Assembly (NCBI GenBank): GCA_017430945.1
Contig: JAFRMB010000067.1
Location: 1 to 53,608, forward strand
Length of the DNA: 53,608 nucleotides
Origin: Clostridia bacterium
Lineage (GTDB): Bacteria > Bacillota_A > Clostridia > Christensenellales > Aristaeellaceae
Direction of reading: 5' to 3'
In this document: positions 49,227-53,608 of the stretch, piece by piece
Layout of the letters: each line of letters opens with the position of its first letter
How positions within the stretch are numbered: position 1 is the stretch's first letter
Translations under genes and position numbers: made by a program
The notes under the pieces: generated by a model
Seen by the model: the letters and a program-made list of their open reading frames with translations, nothing else
Told to the model about the DNA's origin: nothing
The model's database searches: none

Positions 49227-50090
49227 TCAGACGATCATGCCGTCGGCCTTGCCGTCACAGCCGCAGACGATCATGCGGCTCTTGACCAGCGCCGTGACCG
49301 CAGCCATGCCGGCCTTGCAGAACACCTTGGGATCGAAAGCCTTCGGATCCTGTTCGGCGACGCCTCTGCAGGCGTCGGTGAAGGCCTTGCGCAGTTCCGT
49401 GGCGAAGTTGACCTTGCAGATGCCGCGGGACACGCAGTCGCGGACGTCGTCGTCGGTCAGGCCGGAGGCGCCGTGCAGCACCAGCGGGATGTCCACGACC
49501 TCGCGGATCTGTGAAAGGCGCGCCTTGTCAAGTACCGGCGTGCCCACATAGAACCCGTGGGCGGTGCCGATCGCGACCGCGAGCGACGTCACGCCCGTCT
49601 GCTCGACGAAGGCCTTCGCTTCGAGAGGATCGGTGTTGGTGTCGGCGTCGGCGACGAGGTCGTCCTCCTTGCCGCCCACCTTGCCCAGCTCCGCCTCGCA
49701 GGGGATGCCGGTGGCCCTGGCCACGTCGGCCACGCGGCGGCTGACCTCGACGTTCTGTTCGAAGGGCAGCTTGGAGCCGTCGATCATCACCGACGTATAG
49801 CCGGCCTTGATGGCCTGGACCGCTAGATCGAAGCTGCTGCCGTGGTCCAGGTGCAGGCAGACCGGCACAGTGGCGTGCCTGGCCTCCGCGGCGACCATCG
49901 CGGCGAACATGTCGAGACTGGCGTAGCGGATGGTGGATGGCGTGGTCTGCAGCATCACCGGCGCGCGGAGCGCCTCGGCAGCCGCGATGATGGCCTTGAC
50001 CATCTCCATGTTCTCACAGTTGAAGGCGCCGACGGCATAGCCGCGCGCCTGCGCGTCCCTGAGCATTCTTTCCGAAGTGGTAAGCGGCAT
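49227..50090 (-). CDS. Class II tagatose-bisphosphate aldolase, catalytic subunit (KbaY/GatY-like)
   Basis: Zinc aldolase of 287 residues that cleaves tagatose-1,6-bisphosphate, or a related ketose bisphosphate, into dihydroxyacetone phosphate and glyceraldehyde-3-phosphate. The ligands are in LHLDHGSSFD, GTAHGFYVGTP and VLHGASGL. CKVNFATELRKAF is the canonical phosphate loop. The tail (VCGCDGKADGMIV) is an extension rich in Cys, Gly and Asp. The KbaZ/GatZ-type partner lies just upstream in the same operon, which supports the tagatose assignment. AGGAGGG precedes ATG 50090. Confidence 0.88.
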   Translation of the reverse strand: MPLTTSERMLRDAQARGYAVGAFNCENMEMVKAIIAAAEALRAPVMLQTTPSTIRYASLDMFAAMVAAEARHATVPVCLHLDHGSSFDLAVQAIKAGYTSVMIDGSKLPFEQNVEVSRRVADVARATGIPCEAELGKVGGKEDDLVADADTNTDPLEAKAFVEQTGVTSLAVAIGTAHGFYVGTPVLDKARLSQIREVVDIPLVLHGASGLTDDDVRDCVSRGICKVNFATELRKAFTDACRGVAEQDPKAFDPKVFCKAGMAAVTALVKSRMIVCGCDGKADGMIV

Positions 50091-50171
50091 GGTGTGACCC
50101 TCCTGTCATGATCGTTTGTGATACGGATGGAGCCGCGCCGGCGATCTGCCGGGCGCGGCTCGGTCATGCGG

Positions 50172-51464
50172 TCATTCTGTGGCGAACTCGTAATCGCGCA
50201 TGAAGCGGACGATGCCGTTGAGCGCGAGCGCGCGCGGATCCTTGTCGAGCGTGCCCTCGCGCACCGCTTCGAATTCGATGGGCATGAATTGGTGCAGCAT
50301 GTTCATGGGGATGCCGCTGCGGCGCAGGTTGTCGAACAGCTTTTCCATGGCGTCCTGCACCTCGCGCTGTCCGATGTAGTAGCGCGCGCGGTCGGAGAAG
50401 CTGTAGCGGCGCGCCAGCCTGAGCGCGCGCTCGTCGCCGTGGTAGTGCTTGCGCCAGTTGCCCGGATCTTTCAGCATCACGCGATCCAGCACCTCGGGGA
50501 AGTTGGCGCGTTCCGCTTCGGGCACCAGCTCCTGCTCCATGAACGACAGCGCGAACAGCGCCTCGCGCAGGCCGTAGGTCAGCGCGGGACCGACCTTCAG
50601 TATGGCGATGCCGTCTTCGACCATCTCCTTCAGGCAGCGCGCCGTCTGGTAGTCGGTGGAGTGTCCCTCAAACACGATCTCCGGGTAATCGCAGAGCGCC
50701 GCACGCAGCGCCGCGGCCTTCTCCCGGTCGTACAGGAACACCTGGTCGTCGCCGAATTCCACACCCGGCTGCACCACGACGGCGATGACGTCGTTCCAGC
50801 CGTCCGCAAGTCCGGCTTCGGCAAAGCAGCGCTTGTAGGTGTCCACGGTGTCTCGGAAGGCCTCCGGCTTCGTCACGGCGAGCGTGTCCTCGGCCTCCTG
50901 CGCGCCGCCCGGGATCGGCACCTCCGAGCCGATGACGAACACCGGCCGCATGGCGTCGGGCTTCTCGGCCTTCAGCGCTGCGTAGGCCTCCATGCAGGCC
51001 CTGTAGAGCCGTATGCCGCGCCGGGCGACGGTCCGGGTGGCCAAGGGACCTTCGGGATCGTCCGCCAGCTTCATGCTGGTGTCGAGGTGGATCTTGGTGA
51101 AGCCGGCACGCACGAATTCGTAGACCAGCACCTCCGCCTTCTCCATGGCGGCGGCCTCAGGCTCGTTTTGCCAGGTGAGGGGGCCGAGGTGGTCGCCGGC
51201 GAGGATGAGCTGGTCCTCCGGCACCCCGATCCTTTCGGCCATCTCCAGCACCAGCCTGTAGAAGTCCGCCGGCTTCATGCCGGTATAGCCCCCGAACTGA
51301 TTGACCTGGTTGGCGGTCGCCTCGATCAGCACGGGCCTGCCCAGCGCCTTCGCGCGGATGAGGGCGGCCTCAAGCGCCAGCTCATTTGCGGTGCAATAAG
51401 ATGGGATGCCGCACTTTGAACCATTTTGACGCTGTTCGATCATCTGTTGGATCGGATGTTTCAC
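50172..51464 (-). CDS. Tagatose-bisphosphate aldolase accessory subunit (KbaZ/GatZ)
   Basis: Non-catalytic KbaZ/GatZ-family protein of 430 residues, which stabilises and activates the GatY/KbaY aldolase. Some recently described relatives act as sugar epimerases. GIPSYCTANELALEAALIRA, EATANQVNQFGGYTGM, ILAGDHLGPLTW and IHLDTSMKLADDP are family signatures. VFEGHSTDYQT and LKVGPALTYGLREALFAL are also conserved. The start is GTG 51464, with GGGAGG seven bases upstream. The ATG at 51482 overlaps the end of the kinase gene and would add MMGGDS. The protein then begins MKHPIQQMIEQRQNG, as known members do. Confidence 0.93.
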   Translation of the reverse strand: MKHPIQQMIEQRQNGSKCGIPSYCTANELALEAALIRAKALGRPVLIEATANQVNQFGGYTGMKPADFYRLVLEMAERIGVPEDQLILAGDHLGPLTWQNEPEAAAMEKAEVLVYEFVRAGFTKIHLDTSMKLADDPEGPLATRTVARRGIRLYRACMEAYAALKAEKPDAMRPVFVIGSEVPIPGGAQEAEDTLAVTKPEAFRDTVDTYKRCFAEAGLADGWNDVIAVVVQPGVEFGDDQVFLYDREKAAALRAALCDYPEIVFEGHSTDYQTARCLKEMVEDGIAILKVGPALTYGLREALFALSFMEQELVPEAERANFPEVLDRVMLKDPGNWRKHYHGDERALRLARRYSFSDRARYYIGQREVQDAMEKLFDNLRRSGIPMNMLHQFMPIEFEAVREGTLDKDPRALALNGIVRFMRDYEFATE

Positions 51465-51478
51465 GCTGTCGCCTCCCA

Positions 51479-52432
51479 TCACAGGTCGTTTTCGTCGATC
51501 ATCTTTTTGACAGTCGCGCGGGAGATGTCGCCCTCCATGGGGCCGAATGCCGCCGCGTTGAGCGCGCCTGCCGCCGCGCCCATCCGGGCCGCGTCCTTTA
51601 GGCTTCTGCCCTCAGCGAGGCCGCAGACGAAAGCCGCGTCGTAGCTGTCGCCCGCGCCGGTGGCGTCCACCTGGGTGACCTTGTAAACGCCCATCGTCTC
51701 CGCAAGGCCGCTGCGGTCGTAGATCCGCGAGCCCTCGCTGCCGGCCTTCAACACGATGAGCTCGAGGTTCGGGTTGTCGGCAAACGCCTTCTCTATGGCC
51801 TTCTCCAGGTCGTCCTCGCCGGTGATCATGCGGATCTCCGAACGGCCCGGCATGAAGATGCTGCAGTTTTTGTAGACCTCCTGCACCACGTCCATCGCCT
51901 TCGGGTCGCGCAGCATCTCCAGGCGCACGTTCGGATCGAAGCTGACCTTCGCGCCGTTGGCCCGCAGCATGTGCATCGTCTTCAGGATCTCCTGCCCAAA
52001 CGGGATCGAAGCCATCAGGGAGCAGCCCATGATATGGAAGAACCGGCAGTCCTTCAGGTCGTCTGCCATATCGGGCGCCTTGGCCATCACGGCGGGCGTG
52101 TTGTTGATGTGGAAGATGAACTTGCGCTCGCCGTCGGCAAAGTAGGTCACGAACGCCGCGCCCGTGGACGCCGCGTCGCTCACCAGCACCCGGCTCGTGT
52201 CCACGCCCACCTGATTCAGCCGGTCCAGTATGTTTTTGCCGAAGTCGTCGTTGCCCACACCGGAAATGATGCCGGTGCTGTGGCCCAGCCGCGCCGCCGT
52301 GCTGGCGAATATGCCCGGCGCGCCGCTGGGGAAAGGCCCGCGGAAGTATTCGCCCGTTTCGAACAGCTGCACGTCTTCCCTGGCGCGCATGATCTCCACC
52401 AGCAGTTCACCCATGATCATGATCTCTGCCAT
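51479..52432 (-). CDS. PfkB-family sugar kinase (tagatose/ketohexose kinase-like)
   Basis: Ribokinase-superfamily kinase of 317 residues, first gene of the operon with KbaZ and KbaY. The substrate lid is FPSGAPGIFASTAARLG (about 32-48), where Gly-Ala-Pro replaces the more common GGAPAN. The catalytic region is DATGAGDSYDAAF (about 268-280). Its likely role is to phosphorylate tagatose or a tagatose phosphate for the aldolase. The start is ATG 52432, with AAAGGAG upstream. The leader between promoter and start is about 100 bases and very GC-rich. Confidence 0.88.
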   Translation of the reverse strand: MAEIMIMGELLVEIMRAREDVQLFETGEYFRGPFPSGAPGIFASTAARLGHSTGIISGVGNDDFGKNILDRLNQVGVDTSRVLVSDAASTGAAFVTYFADGERKFIFHINNTPAVMAKAPDMADDLKDCRFFHIMGCSLMASIPFGQEILKTMHMLRANGAKVSFDPNVRLEMLRDPKAMDVVQEVYKNCSIFMPGRSEIRMITGEDDLEKAIEKAFADNPNLELIVLKAGSEGSRIYDRSGLAETMGVYKVTQVDATGAGDSYDAAFVCGLAEGRSLKDAARMGAAAGALNAAAFGPMEGDISRATVKKMIDENDL

Positions 52433-52539
52433 ATCGATGTCTCCTTTGTGCGATAGTGGGTCGGCGCGCGTGCCCGGCCGCGCGCCGGAGCAAGCGCGCC
52501 GCGCCGGGGCCGCATCGCCCCGATGCCCCTTCCTCAATA

Positions 52540-52568
52540 AGTATAACATAACCGGCGGTGTGATGCAA
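52540..52568 (-). promoter_or_regulatory. Promoter of the tagatose-type operon
   Basis: Minus-strand TTGCAT (52563-52568), a 17-bp spacer and TATACT (52540-52545). Confidence 0.7.
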
Positions 52569-52571
52569 TCG

Positions 52572-52597
52572 GGATCGCGAACATTCGTCTGCGATCC
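52572..52597. promoter_or_regulatory. Inverted repeat between divergent promoters (candidate operator)
   Basis: GGATCGC (52572-52578) and GCGATCC (52591-52597) form 7-bp arms with a 12-bp centre, between the two divergent -35 boxes. Confidence 0.35.
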
Positions 52598-52614
52598 GCG
52601 CGCCGGCGACGGCG

Positions 52615-52643
52615 TTTACAACGATCCGGCGGTATGCTATAAT
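52615..52643 (+). promoter_or_regulatory. Promoter of the ribokinase-like gene
   Basis: TTTACA (52615-52620), a 17-bp spacer and an extended -10 TGCTATAAT (TATAAT at 52638-52643). Confidence 0.85.
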
Positions 52644-52694
52644 ATGGTCACAGGATCCGGCGAATGGCCGGAGATCATGAAATGGGGTGGGTCG

Positions 52695-53591
52695 ATGCGC
52701 GTACTGAATTTTGGGTCGCTGAATCTGGACTATGTCTATCAGGTGGATCATTTCGTACAGCCGGGCGAAACGCTCAGCGCGGCTTCCCGCGTGGTGAAGT
52801 TCGGCGGCAAGGGGCTGAACCAGTCCATCGCGCTGGCGCGGGCCGGCGCGGACGTCGCTCACGCGGGCTGTATCGGCGCGGGCGGCGAAGCGCTGAAGGC
52901 GCGGCTCGAGCAGGACGGCGTCGACACATCCATGCTGCTTAAGGTTGACGAGATGCAGGGACACACCGTCATACAGGTCGACCCTCACGGTGAGAACTGC
53001 ATCCTGCTCTACGGCGGTTCGAACCAGTGCGTGACCGGAGCGCAGATCCGCGAAACGCTGGCAGGCTACACAGCCGGCGACTGGCTCGTGCTGCAGAACG
53101 AGATCAACGGCCTTGCTGAGATCGTGGACACGGCAAGCGCCGGGGGCATGGTGATCGCGCTCAATCCGTCGCCCTATGACAAGCGGCTCGAAGCGGTGGA
53201 CCTGTCAAAGCTCAGCTGGCTGCTGGTGAACGAGGTGGAAGCCGGGCAGATCGCCGGCAGCGACGACCCGGAAGCCGCCTGGACATGGCTCCATGCGCGC
53301 TATCCCCGGCTCAGCGTGCTGATCACGCTGGGCGGCGCCGGCAGCGTGGCCTATCGCGTGAACGGCGATGCCGTCGAGACGGCGCGACAGGATGCCTTCA
53401 GGGTGAAGGCCCTGGACACCACGGCGGCGGGCGACACCTACACCGGCTACTTCATCTCCGCTCTCATGGCGGGGCTGCCGCTCAAGGAATGCATGCGACG
53501 CGCCAGCATGGCATCGGCCATCAGCGTGACGCGCCTGGGCGCGGCGGACTCCATCCCTGGGCTCGACGAAGTGGAGCAGAGCCTGAAGTAA
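52695..53591 (+). CDS. Ribokinase-like PfkB-family kinase
   Basis: PfkB kinase of 298 residues, closest in motifs to ribokinase. The substrate motifs are FGSLNLDYVYQVDHF, GGKGLNQSIALARAG (substrate lid, GKG-N-Q) and IALNPSPYD. The catalytic Asp lies in DTTAAGDTYTGYF. ILLYGGSNQCV is near the ATP/monovalent-cation side. ATG 52695 follows GGGGTGGG. It diverges from the tagatose-type operon and has a strong promoter. Its substrate is probably ribose or another pentose/ketose. Only 17 bp remain after its stop in this window. Confidence 0.9.
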   Translation: MRVLNFGSLNLDYVYQVDHFVQPGETLSAASRVVKFGGKGLNQSIALARAGADVAHAGCIGAGGEALKARLEQDGVDTSMLLKVDEMQGHTVIQVDPHGENCILLYGGSNQCVTGAQIRETLAGYTAGDWLVLQNEINGLAEIVDTASAGGMVIALNPSPYDKRLEAVDLSKLSWLLVNEVEAGQIAGSDDPEAAWTWLHARYPRLSVLITLGGAGSVAYRVNGDAVETARQDAFRVKALDTTAAGDTYTGYFISALMAGLPLKECMRRASMASAISVTRLGAADSIPGLDEVEQSLK

Positions 53592-53608
53592 AGCATTGCG
53601 GCCCGGGG

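Noticed and set aside
1..53608. Mobile elements, CRISPR arrays, tRNA or rRNA genes
   Set aside because: No transposase or integrase motifs, no regularly spaced repeats, and no tRNA or rRNA signature were seen on either strand by reading. A covariance-model scan would be decisive.

Overview
The window is about 53.6 kb of GC-rich bacterial DNA (roughly 60% G+C by eye). It has strong AGGAGG-type ribosome binding sites, sigma-A-type promoters with 17-bp spacers, and a tRNA-Trp-sensing T-box leader. These features, with the families seen, point to a high-GC member of the Clostridia, probably a gut or rumen lineage. That is an inference; no rRNA is present to confirm it. No insertion sequence, phage gene, tRNA, rRNA or CRISPR array was seen.

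Layout. (1) 1-6,900: housekeeping genes: a gapA fragment, deoB, a membrane-anchored coiled-coil protein, a Trp T-box with trpXYZ (tryptophan ABC importer), and a small exported Arg/Gly-rich protein behind an unusual promoter. (2) 6,900-11,670: a minus-strand operon of split transketolase plus an AraD-like epimerase, diverging from a zinc alcohol dehydrogenase, then a CRP/FNR-family regulator. (3) 12,160-28,584: a very long plus-strand catabolic operon. It holds a sugar/polyol ABC importer with two different ATPases, two erythritol/threitol-dehydrogenase-like enzymes, an RpiB-family isomerase, DhaK and DhaL, two FGGY kinases, a FucA-like aldolase and two D-2-hydroxyacid dehydrogenases. (4) A minus-strand cytosolic alpha-amylase diverging from a PfkB kinase / pentulose-phosphate epimerase-like / HxlB-like isomerase / DUF4432 operon (30,421-33,717). 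(5) 34,254-41,212: a ribose-type ABC importer with a DhaK-like protein lacking both catalytic histidines, a DeoR regulator, a DhaL-like protein and an FBA-family aldolase. (6) 41,403-48,995: a second ribose-type importer with two FGGY kinases and an FBA-family aldolase. (7) 49,227-52,432 (minus): KbaY/GatY-like aldolase, KbaZ/GatZ subunit and a PfkB kinase, diverging from a ribokinase-like gene.

From about 6.9 kb onward the window is a carbohydrate-catabolism island. It has three sugar/polyol ABC importers, four FGGY kinases, three PfkB kinases, two DhaK/DhaL-type pairs, three FBA-type aldolases and two class-II (AraD/FucA) enzymes. Section 3 can be read as tetritol use: tetritol is oxidised to erythrulose by the EltD-like enzyme, phosphorylated by DhaKL, and isomerised by the RpiB homologue to erythrose-4-phosphate for transketolase. 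The RpiB homologue has lost the two ring-opening histidines, as expected for an acyclic substrate. Section 5 is the best candidate for an undescribed pathway, because the DhaK homologue cannot use the known covalent substrate-binding chemistry.

Comparisons with named family members (residue numbers of E. coli DhaK and RpiB, mycobacterial EltD, rhizobial GlpST) are from memory of these families, not from a search.
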